A stretch of DNA of 64,000 bases from assembly GCF_910596095.1 (NCBI RefSeq), contig NC_056538.1, forward strand, positions 16,850,501 to 16,914,500, read 5' to 3'. Below, in pieces: positions 40,500-50,918 of this stretch (its first letter is position 1; each line of letters opens with the position of its first letter). Source of the stretch: Thunnus maccoyii (Eukaryota > Chordata > Actinopteri > Scombriformes > Scombridae). The translations under genes and the position numbers were made by a program. The notes beneath the pieces were generated by a model. It saw nothing but the letters and a program-made list of their open reading frames with translations. It was not told the origin of the DNA and ran no database searches.

Positions 40500-43410
40500 A
40501 TGAAGACTAACGGTACAAACGGTGATACCAGCGTCATGGAGATGTTTGAAAGGGGAAAAGTCCTGAAAATATGCGCTCCAATGGTTCGATATTCAAAGTA
40601 AGTTGAGTCTGTTATATTCATATAATGTTAGCCGTTAATTTGCTGATTTTTGCAGAACTGAGCAACAATAATGAAGGGGACGAATCGTTTTTCACCTGCA
40701 ACGCTTTAAGTTTCACAAAGTGCCCCTTCTATGCAAACAGCTACCATTTACTGTGTGTGTGTGTGTGTCTATAATATAGTCTACTTTCAGGAACACATTT
40801 CAGACTTAAAACCAGAGTTAATTGGAGATGGTTTGTCCGTAAGTTTGATGGTTTGGTCGTAAGTCTCCAGGAAATGAATGTAAGTCTATGTAATGTCCCC
40901 AAAAGTGACCTAGGACAACATGTTTGTTTGTGTATGTTGCACACTGTGCTCAATTGTGTCTTATTATATTTTCTCCTTAGGCTGGCTTTCAGATCCTTGG
41001 TGAGGAAATACAACTGTGACATTTGCTTCACCCCAATGATAGTCGCTGCTGACTTCATGCGATCTGTCAAAGCCAGAGACAGTGAATTCACTACCAATGA
41101 GCGTGAGTAATAATACTGCTGTTTGAGTAGCAAAAGTGCACCACCATAATCTACTGTATGAGCTCTTCTACTGCAGCGCAGCTCATCACTCCTTTATACA
41201 AAGATGGCAGTGCTTTCACATGAATAATGTGTTAATTGTGAGATTCGTTCAAATTGCCATAGTGACATAACTTTTTCTATTTATTCCTCAGGTGACCGAC
41301 CCTTGATAGTGCAGTTTGCTGCCCATGATGCCCAGACTCTGGCTGATGCAGCCTGTGTGGTAGCACCTTTCTCAGATGGAGTTGACCTCAACTGTGGCTG
41401 TCCCCAGAGGTGCAACTACTGACAGTAGGCCCTGATACATTTTGGCCCCCAGTCACTTATTATTAAGTGGTTATTTCACCATTTTAATTTCCAAAACTCA
41501 CATTTTTTTACCTAATCATTTGTAGTCCAGAATCATATATTTTAGTTTTCAAACATTTATTTTTATAACTGAAGTTTTTTTTATTTACTTTTTCAATATA
41601 GATACAAAACATAATCAAACACAGAACCACCTATTGCAGTAAACCAATGAAAAAAAGTAACAGAATAAACAGAAGAAAAAATAAATCTGTGCAAACAGAA
41701 TTAGCAACAACTACAGTAAGAAAAAACAGTGAACTGTGCAGACAAATGAAAAATAAGAATGGGACGGGGGGACATGTATCAATAAATGGGGTAGCACATT
41801 TTCCTTAAAAACAACAGAAAACAAATTGTAGAACTATTTACTTCCGGTTAGGTTCATTCCTTTTATATACATCAGAAAATTAGACCAAACTTCATAAAAC
41901 TATCAAAGATAGATTCAAAATAGGTCATGTCTGTCATCAATTTTTAACATTCAACAAACTCTGGTTTTGTCTGGCTCTTCCAGTGACTGAGAACAATCCT
42001 TGCAGCAGTAATAAAGCCTGCTAGTGCCAGTCCAAATTTTTTTTGGGATACACCAGGTGGTTAGAGAGACTGGTCTCCTAATAAACACAGATGGTGATGG
42101 CCTACACTTCCACTCTCCAATACTTTTAATTACTTGTTTCCAAAAAGGAGAAACAAAAGAACATTCCCACATTAAATGGAGAAAAGTACCTGTTTCTTTT
42201 TTAAACTCTCAACAATAATTGATATCCATGAGTCCCATTTTTAGAAGTTTAACTGGTGTACAGTAATACCTGTGGAGGATTTTTTAGTGTGTAAATTGGC
42301 CTCCTGTGTCTCTAACTGACCACCTGACATCTGCCACCATATTTTTCCATTTATCCACTTCTGTGGTTGAGTTCAGATCTCTTTTCAACCCCATTATTAC
42401 AAAGAATTGCCCTAATTAAGTCTTATTTGGATGGGAAAATTGAAAAAAATGTTACAATCTGTGCCGCAGATTTTTTTTTGTGTAGGTTGTTTGATCAAAT
42501 ATGCTTTTATGTTTTCAGATGGGCCATGTCAGCAGGGTATGGTGCATGCCTAATCAACAAGCCTGAACTGGTTAAAGACATGGTCAGACTTGTCAGGAAC
42601 CAAGTGGACAATCCCAACTATACAGCATCCATCAAAATCAGGTAAAAAGCCTGTAACAGTTGACACTTGATAATGAAGTTTGTCCAGCAAAAAGACTCCA
42701 TGTGTATATCAGCTCATGCAGAATACATGTATTTTTATTTTATATGGTGTATCTGTGACTTCCTGCATTAAAATAAGGGTCAGGGCATCTTAATGATAAT
42801 AATAATAAAGAAGGAAAAACACTTAACCCACAGAATTCACAAGGACCTGAGACGGACAGTCGATCTGTGCCAGAAAGCTGAGTCAGCCGGCGTGTCATGG
42901 ATAACAGTCCACGGTCGTACATCAGAGGAGCGTCACCAGCCAGTCCACTACGACGCCATAAAGACAATCAAAGACAGCGTATCCGTCCCTGTCATTGCCA
43001 ATGGTGACATTAAGTACCTCCGTGATGTGGAGTCCACTCACCAGCTGACTGGTGTTGATGGTAGGTTTGTTTTCAACAAAATCACTTAGATGTATAAATA
43101 AGAATAATTTGTTAATTTCGAGTTTGTTTGGATTTGCTTTTAAGGTGTGATGGCTGCGCGAGGACTGCTTGCTAACCCTGCCATGTTCGCCGGCTATGAG
43201 GATACACCTTTGGAGTGTATATGGGACTGGGTGGACATCTCTATAGAGCAGGGCACTCCATTCACCTGCTTCCACCACCATCTTATCTATATGCTGGAGA
43301 GGGTTAGCTCCCAGCCTGAGAGAAAAGTCTTCAATTCTCTATCCAGTACCTCAGCTGTAATAGATTACCTCCAGAACACATATGGATCAGTTCATGACCT
43401 AGGTACATGA
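40500..43410 (+). CDS. dus4l: tRNA-dihydrouridine synthase 4-like (six exons, complete)
   Basis: Coding exons 40500-40597, 40981-41102, 41292-41409, 42519-42641, 42834-43060 and 43145-43410 join to 317 residues, the same length I know for human DUS4L. The TIM-barrel Dus signature is intact: APMVRYSK (26-33) in the FMN site, DLNCGCPQR with catalytic Cys about 110, SIKIR with Lys about 152, TVHGR with His about 180, VIANGDI (207-213) and ARGLLANPAMF near 235. The family reduces specific uridines in the tRNA D-loop to dihydrouridine using FMN and NADPH. All splice junctions are GT-AG. Intron 3 (41410-42518) is filled largely by a degraded LINE. bcap29 follows in the same orientation about 1.4 kb downstream, the conserved vertebrate pair. 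The start codon comes from similarity and sits in GGAAGGATGAAG; the N-terminal 15 residues are variable in this family. Confidence 0.97.
41560..42490 (-). mobile_element. Degraded L1-type LINE fragment filling dus4l intron 3
   Basis: The - strand frame 42172-41951 begins MWECSFVSPFWKQVIKSIGE, the C-terminal RT region of L1/Tx1-type elements (a W-C-x...FW motif). After a one-base frame change it continues as LALAGFITAARIVLSHWKSQ and a stop near 41955. Sequence down to about 41600 looks like an L1-type 3' UTR and A-rich end. The 5' part is missing and the frame is broken. Confidence 0.75.
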
Positions 43411-43463
43411 GCATGTTAACATGTGATGTTTTCAAGCATTTTTATTTTAATTTTTTTGTGCCA

Positions 43464-43469
43464 AATAAA
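43464..43469 (+). terminator. dus4l: dus4l polyadenylation signal (AATAAA)
   Basis: The first AATAAA lies 54 bases after the stop codon. A second at 43828-43833 could give a longer 3' UTR. Confidence 0.6.
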
Positions 43470-44049
43470 ACCACAAACTATAGTCGATTAACTGATGTCT
43501 GTCTTTATTGCTGTATTTTCTATCACAAGACACACTATACCTGCACATTCATTTACAAGAAGTTAAATCAATATTCAGAACATGAAAATGTCATGTTCTC
43601 AATACAATATTTAAGAAAGCATCCTCAAATAGAAGAAAAGAAAAAAATGCAAAAAGTGACAATATTATACTGGTACAATGAGCATCTACCCTTCAGAAAA
43701 AACAGTATTAGTTTTATCTCTATCAATGATGGTTATTTTTTATGTTACATTTTGAGCAGCTCAATGAACACAAATGCTGATTTGAATAGAGCAAAATACA
43801 CATTTGAATGTAAAGTCTGGTTTTGCCAATAAAGATATGTCAAAGAATCAGACCAGAAGTGAGGCCATTATGCCTTCAAAATAAAGAACATTTGTGTCCC
43901 ACGTGCCTGCATACCTATGCTGCATACTAGTAATGAGGTGCACTGTCACAAAAATGTCATCAATTAATGATAAAGCACGAATTTTCACGAAAAGATGTTA
44001 CATTACATTAAACATTTACATTACATCAACATTAAAAATCAACCAATCT

Positions 44050-44268
44050 TGATATGAGTTTTATTTTAAAGGGAATGAGCGGATGCTGCACGCAATGACG
44101 CAGTGTGGCTGTAACCCGGAAGAGCGTACGGATTTTTCTTTATTTATAACTACAGCGCAAGCAGGAAGAGCGTCCGTCAGCAAGCAGAGCGCAAAGTTTC
44201 TGACTGCTTCTACAAGTTATCCAAATTTATTTTGTTTAAGTCAGTAACGTTAATTTGGTGGTTTGTCG
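44050..44268 (+). promoter_or_regulatory. bcap29: bcap29 promoter and probable noncoding exon 1
   Basis: The region holds AATGACGCAGTG (ATF-like) and ACCCGGAAGAGCG (ETS-like) near 44090-44130 and is less AT-rich than its flanks. GTAAGT at 44269 is a strong donor with no coding potential before it, so a 5' UTR exon probably ends at 44268 and splices to the ATG-bearing exon, whose acceptor would be near 44733 (CTGCAG). Transcript data are not available here. Confidence 0.5.
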
Positions 44269-44842
44269 GTAAGTTTTGTTTTATTTATGCCTCAATTGCT
44301 ACATGACCTCAGTTCACAGCTTTATTAGCCATTTTAGAGTGATTAACGACTAACGGTAACTGTTTCTGAATCGCCTGCGTAGCTATGAACGTAGGATTTT
44401 GAACGGAAGATGAGTGAAAACACCTTAAACGCGTAATTATAGATTATGATTATTTGTCTCCAATATGAATTTAAGCATTCACTCTTTTTTGTTGTCACAT
44501 CTTAACTAACTTGTGATGGCTCTGCAACGTTCACATTAGTAACGTTTACGTTGGGTTACAGTAACATGAGTTAAGGTGTGTGAACTGTGAACAGAGTAAC
44601 TAAGGAGCTTAGTCTATTGCTTTTTTTCACAGAGGCCGTATTGTTTTCCAAATACCAGGAAATCCATACAAATTACAGGAGTCACGCCTCCTATTGATAC
44701 TGTAACACGCAGCTTTATGTTGTTTATACTGCAGGTGTTTTGTCAGAGAGGCTGGTCAGGACCAGTCAGTCCAGCCTAGCACTGTTTTACCTGCTACCTG
44801 TAAGGTTTCAAATCTATCTCTGTCAGGTGATCTTCACTAAAG

Positions 44843-47612
44843 ATGACTCTGCAATGGACTGCTGTGGCCCTCTTTCTCTATGTGGAGATTGGTATTCTTG
44901 TCATCCTCTGTTTACCGTTCATCTCAGCTAGGAGGTAAGAAACAGTCACCCAGAATTATTTGTGTTTCAGGTTTGTTTTACCACAACATGGTCTCACTGC
45001 CAGTATAACCAAAAAAGAGCAGGTGGAAGTGCTTTGCTAGGACAAATATCCTGTGAGTTACATGCTGTTGCACAGTGCCCGTCAATAAGTATGTGTGTGT
45101 GTTTGTGTTTGTGTGTGTGCAGATGGCAGAGCATTTTCCAGATGAGGATCTGGGGCACTGTGGCGCGGTTCTGGAACAAAGTGTTTTTCTCAATGATCAT
45201 AATACTTATTGTTCTCTTCCTTGGTAAGTGAAATGTCAGGTGTCTCAATTTTTTTTCATCACAAGACTTGTAGATAAGTCAAAGATGACTCAAAGTTACC
45301 ACCTGAGATAGTGTGAAATAATGTTTCAAGACATCAACAGTAAGCTCAGGGGAAGTTTGAGGATTTGTGTTCACTCTTGGTTGCTGAGTATATTTTATAA
45401 GCCTGATGTCAAAGCCACATCAAAATCGTAAAAGTGAAATCTACATGTCAACAAGGTATATACAAACTTTTGGGTATAACTTATGGTCTGCTCCTTTTTC
45501 TTTAGATGCAGTGCGTGAAGTGAGGAAATATTCAGGTAAAGAAGTTGGAACAGATGCCAAGCTGCAACCTACCATGTTTGACCACTTGCACATGAAGCTT
45601 TTCAGAGCCCAGAGGAACCTCTACATCTCCGGTTTTGCTGTCTTCCTCTGGCTGTGAGTCTTTTCTCTCATTTACTGATACACAGAAGACAGCCCTTACG
45701 TTTAAGATTTAACAGATCCATCCCTTGAGCCAGACTTTCCTCTAACCCCTGTTACTTTCCAGGGTTATGAAGCGAGTGATCACTTTGATTAACCAACTGG
45801 CGTCAGTGGCTGGCACGACTGCTGCTCTTCAGGTGCAGGCTGACAACGCTAATCAGGCTGCCAAGAAATACATGGAGGACAATGAACTGCTGAAACAGGT
45901 AGACTCCACAGTGATTGGTTAAAAATGGAAAAGATACCACTGTTGTTGAATAGAACCACAACTTAGACAAATGGACTCAAATTGTGCTATTAAATAGCAA
46001 AATATTAAACATTTCACAGAACTACTTTATTAAGTATCATTTTTAGCTGTATTTTAACAGTTTTAACGTTCATTTAAACTCCAGTTGTATTTCTAGATCA
46101 CATTAACATTACATTGATTACATTCAGTCTTAGGGAGACAGTTGAACAACCCTTCAGTGGATCTGATGTAAAGCTGCAACCTTTAGTCGATTAATCAATC
46201 GAGAGAGAATTAATCTGCAACTATTTTGTTGATCAAATAACTGTTTTGAATAGTTTTTTAAAGTAGAAAAACCAAGAATGTGCTGCCTTTGGCTTTTTTT
46301 GTCATATATGATAGTAAACTGAATATCTTTCAGTTTTGGCCTGTCGATCAGCTAAAATAAGACATTTGAAGACGCCGTCTTTGACTCTGGAAAATTATAA
46401 CAGTAATCTTTCACTAATTTCTGACATTTTATAGACCAAATCATTAAGTGATTAATTGAGAAAATAAGCTGCAGACGGATCAATAATGAAAATAATTGTT
46501 AGTGTCTCTTTTGTTATGCCTGTGAATACCTGTGAAGCCCAGTGGACTGTTTTCTGTACATTTTTTGGGAGACACACCACCTAGTCCACCCCTGTTTGAT
46601 GCATTTATCTACCAAACCCTGCGATACATGCACGGAAGATGAATGGTTCTGAGTTACAGTAAGCTGATAAAGAGCTTTCATGTATTTAATGTCATATACT
46701 TCAGGCTCATGTCATTTGATGTATTTCAGACTCTGATGGAAGGGAAGGGTGATAAGGCTACCGCGGAGGGCATGGAGCTGTTGAGGAAGGAGGTGGAAAA
46801 ACTGAAAGAGGAACTGAAGACCTTAGGAGACGGTTAGTATCCATTTACCTGCTCACATGGCCACCCTAAATACTTTGTATTTGTGTTGCTATTATATGTG
46901 CTAGTGTTTTTTTTGTATTTTTCTTTTTGTACTCTGTTGTCAGTAAAGTTGACATAAGAACTGTAGATTTTGAAGTCGTCACCACTAGTGGCCAAAGATA
47001 ATAAGGATGCCATGTGTCTGTGTGATCGTGTCCAATCCAGCCCTTAAGAACTCCCAGTCAGAGGAGGATGTAATGAAGAAGCAGATGGAGGGCCTCGCCA
47101 GGGAGTACGACAGACTGTTGAAAGAACATCAGGAGCTCCAGGTGATGATTAGTCCTAAACACAGCACCATAATGACTTCTTGGGTCATCTCCTACCTAGA
47201 CAGAGCAATTTCAGGGCAACATTAAAAACATTAGGCAGGCAGCCACAAGTCGGAAGCATGATTTGCACCTGCTGTGCCTTCTCCATAATTCACGTCTTAA
47301 AAAGCCAGTCCATTTTTATCATCAACACAAAATCAGGTGAAAACGTGTTACAGATGATACACTGAAGACAAACATCATTGACAGTGTTAGTAAAAGTAAT
47401 TAATCTCAATGAGTTTCCATGATCTCAACAAACAAAGCACTTTGGTTGGATTTAGTGAATTGAAATAGATTCATTAGGATTTGTTTAATCACACCAAGTC
47501 TTTTAAAGTGTAGTGATCTGCATTACGTGGCCCTTCATGTTGACATAATTTTTCTTTGCATTTCTTGTCTTTCCAGAATCGTCAAGATAGTGGAGACAAA
47601 AAGGACGACTAG
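44843..47612 (+). CDS. bcap29: B-cell receptor-associated protein 29 (BAP29), seven coding exons, complete
   Basis: Coding exons 44843-44934, 45123-45223, 45506-45653, 45763-45898, 46730-46832, 47041-47141 and 47577-47612 join to 238 residues; human BAP29 is about 241. Order: start MTLQWTAVALFLYVEIG as the first membrane segment, a second one (FFSMIIILIVLFLD, about 50-64), a third near 100-125 (LYISGFAVFLWLVMKRV), then a long cytosolic coiled coil with Lys/Glu heptads, and the C-terminus KKDD. KKDD fits the dilysine KKXX ER-retrieval signal of BAP29/BAP31. Known role: ER-resident sorting chaperone for membrane proteins, partner of BAP31. The last coding exon holds only 11 codons plus the stop. 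A probable noncoding first exon ends at the GTAAGT donor at 44269. A TG repeat directly precedes the exon 2 acceptor at 45123. Confidence 0.97.
46168..46505. mobile_element. MITE in bcap29 intron 4
   Basis: The left end has AAAGCTGCAACCTTTAGTCG then ATTAATCAATCGAG. The right end has AAGTGATTAATTGAGAAAAT and AAGCTGCAGACGGATCAATA. Inverted AATCGATTAA-type words and the CTGCAACNNTTAGTCGATTA start match a common teleost hAT-type MITE. Related to the copy at about 6784. Confidence 0.65.
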
Positions 47613-48849
47613 TAATTGCACAATCAGGTTGAAGTGTTTACACAGCAGCTTAGTCCTGACGTGAGAGAGCCACTGCAGCACTTGCTTACATTTATATAAC
47701 ACCTTGTGTCAGAGCGCATATCACAAAACCAGGAATTGGCTCCTCTGAAGTACAGACAGTGGCTGATATCAGTAATGGTTTTAAAGCACAGAGTTAAATC
47801 TTTATTGGGGCACCTGACTGGCTTTAATAGAATTAGTATTTTTTTGATGGTTTCCTGTTTCTGCCTGGTGCAGTGTGACTAAGAGGATTGCTTTTCAAGT
47901 GCATACTCTATCAGGCAGATAAATTGTGCAAGTTAATCGGAGAGGATTCAGTCAGTAATCAACCCAGGTTTGATCACAGTTGACAATGCAACAGAGATGC
48001 TGTATTATGGTTTTGTATCATTTATTTTAGCCAGGCGCACAGTGTAGAGTGCAAGATTTTATAGAATATAAACCGAAAGCTTAAGCACTCTATTACTGTG
48101 GTGAATGGCTATGAATGTATTTTAATACTAAAGGTTTGTTTCTTTATTTCTGTTTGTTGTAGAAACTCCCTCTGAGCTTATCAACAGTATGTAAATTCAG
48201 TCTGTTTGCATGGCTTTGCAAAGATTTGCATGTACTGTACAGTTGCACTTTGACAAATGATCATCACATGTTTTTGTTGCATTCCAGCTGATGTTCTGTA
48301 TTTTTTTTTTTTTTTTTTACCTAAATGGTGGTGACTAATATTGGTTGGAGGTTACAAACATCCAGCGCATTTTCCTTTTGGTTTCCACCTTCATTTAAAC
48401 ATGTAAATGTCAAAGGCAATCTGCCACAACAAATCAGTAGACATATAAATGAGGATATCTGTGGATGCAACCACTTATTTTCTTATTTTAGACTTAAAAC
48501 AGAGCAGGTTAAATTAATTGCATATATTTCTGAGCCACAGAAGGTCTACATTCTTGTAAAATTTGCTACAGTTTGTGTTTCAAGCATTCTTTTCTGGGTT
48601 AGACAGTCCTGCAGTTGTACGGGGAGTTGTAGTGTATGTATGATGAAAAGTGGCTTTTTGTTATATTTCCGTTATCTTGACAAAGCCTTGTCAGTGTGAA
48701 AGAGGAGCTGAGATCGTTATCACCAAATGTTTCAGTGCTTCCCCCTTTTTTTTATGATAAATATATTCCTCATATTGTGTTTTTACATTTCTGTTGAAGA
48801 CACAAATCATATCGAAGTGCCTTTCAGGTGAATGTAGTATGTTTTGTTT

Positions 48850-48855
48850 AATAAA
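48850..48855 (+). terminator. bcap29: bcap29 distal polyadenylation signal (AATAAA)
   Basis: AATAAAG at 48850 is followed by TGT/TTG-rich sequence. It would define a 3' UTR of about 1.25 kb after the stop at 47612 and places the end close to the convergent - strand transcript. Confidence 0.6.
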
Positions 48856-48869
48856 GATACGTTTCTTTA

Positions 48870-50918
48870 TACTGTGTTGTTTTGAATATTTACATGTATT
48901 ACATTTAGCACCTTGAATAAATGAGTTAACACCAACACATAATTTGATTGGATATTAAAAGTTTTATTTTAGTATTACATTAAAGATATTCTTTGAAATT
49001 TTACAAAAATAATCCAAGAAAATTATGTACATTCTGATTTCTTTAATGCAAGTAAATGCCTTACATTATTGAGATAATGACTTCCTTCCTCTATACCTCT
49101 CGCTGCTTCTCTCTGAGTCTGTACTTGGCCACTTGTGCCTGAAACTGAACCTGAATTCAAAAGACAATAAAGTCACAACATACTGCAATTTGCCAAAATG
49201 GCACATATCCACTTTGGAAATAAAATTTTACAAAACAGTAATATGCTATACATTTATAAAGACAAAAGTATTGTGTTTTTTTTAAACAATTGTCTTGAAA
49301 TACAGTAGCTATTTTGTCAGATTTCAAGGAGATGGGGTTCTGATTTTGGGATGGAGCTGTTCATAAGAATAAAACTTGATAATGAACACCTGAGAAAAGA
49401 CCATGATGTTTCTGTTAATGGATTTTGGCACACGAGTCCATGTACGCACAAAAATACACACAAAAAAACTCAACACAACATAAAAGCAGACTGACCAGTG
49501 AAACCGATAGCAATGTCTGGAGATGTGAAAGCAGGGCTTATACACATCAGCAACATAAACACACTCTTCCTGTGGTGACACTTCACACACAGCGGGGTTG
49601 CTTGCCTAAAAACTGGGACAATGTACAATATCATTTATCAATGCAACAGTACAAATTCTGCCTCATCCAAGGCGCAACACATGGCAACCAGCGGACATGA
49701 GAAAGCGTTCAGCTCAACCTTTTGTTTCAAACAAAAATGGCTGTTCAATACTGAAGAGGCCCATTTGGATACCTTTGCACAAAGTCAGTTTAATCTTCAT
49801 TTTCAGTGTCATAACAACGTTTAGTGTACTGTATATTTATGATGAAACATTTTCCTCCTTCAGAACACTAGATCAGGATATGAGTTCACTAGGGATGATG
49901 CTAATTTTTAGTATAAATATGGTACTGCCACCTTGTTGATATCAATATTGAAATCAGAGCAGCCTCCACTCAACAAACAGGTTATCAGATCTCATTAAAA
50001 TATCATTTCCATTTTTTTGTGTGAATAACAAAGGACAGAGTTTACATCTTGAAAGAGCACAACACAAAATACAATCAGACCTAAGTGTGGACTTACAGAA
50101 AAAAAAGTTTAAGTTAGTCAAAAATAAAACATGTTTCTATATGAGTGCAAAGACTTACATTCAGTCTGAAATGTAAAAAGTGTAAAATGAAATAGTTTGA
50201 TATGCATCTGTTCAAAATGTGCCAAAACTCTATCAGTGAGACAGATGACACACAGATGATTTAAAGGTAACTGTTGAGTGAATGAGGCACATATGTCAAA
50301 CCGACCGCTGCCGAGCCCTCTGAAGGTTTCTGAAATATATATTTCTAAAAGAACCTGCTTATCTTTTCTATGTAAAATCCTGAAAAAATTCACTCCCTGT
50401 CTATCTGAAGGCCTTTTCCTGTTTTTCTTTTCTTTTGTTTAAATTTAGTGTCATGTATGTAAGGCCACTTCTCTTCTTCTATATAAGAACAGAGCAGTGA
50501 TGTCAGGAAGAAAATCTTCATTTGAAAGAAAAACCCTTAAAGAGGCAGCTTCATAGGTGCTGGTGTTCAGAATTACACTGTTTTTGCAGTAGTCTGTACA
50601 AGTCACATTTCCCATCGAAATAGTGTTATACTTTTCTTTATGAGGAAAATTAACAGCATGTACATTCAAGAGAAATATTTCAGTTATATCAAATTTGTCA
50701 ATTTCACAAAGCCTTCAAAGGTCCAGTAGTACAAATATAGAATTTATGCTTTGTATGAGATGATCATATATAATATGTGATTCCCTGCAAATCTCATTTG
50801 TATATATATGTGTGTGTGTGTATATATATAGGTATGTGTGTATGTTTGCATTTGTTCATCTATGGTGTGTGTGTGATGGAGACGGGGGGGGGCAGTATTG
50901 TCAGTTCTGCTGAATCTG
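48870..50918 (-). other. Probable 3' UTR of the SLCO1 gene, or UTR plus a small terminal exon of another - strand gene
   Basis: No canonical - strand AATAAA was noticed between the SLCO1 stop (50919) and 48963-48968 (TTTATT on the + strand), so the transporter 3' UTR may be about 2 kb and end near bcap29. Within it, 49150-49091 looks like a small terminal coding exon (see Findings). Otherwise nothing is recognised except a TG/TA repeat at about 50805-50830 and a short G-run at about 50885. Confidence 0.4.

Noticed and set aside
43407-43832. 141-codon + strand open frame just after dus4l
   Set aside because: It overlaps the dus4l stop and spans its poly(A) region; AT-rich composition (many Phe, Tyr, Asn, Lys) and no similarity. 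It is 3' UTR or downstream sequence.
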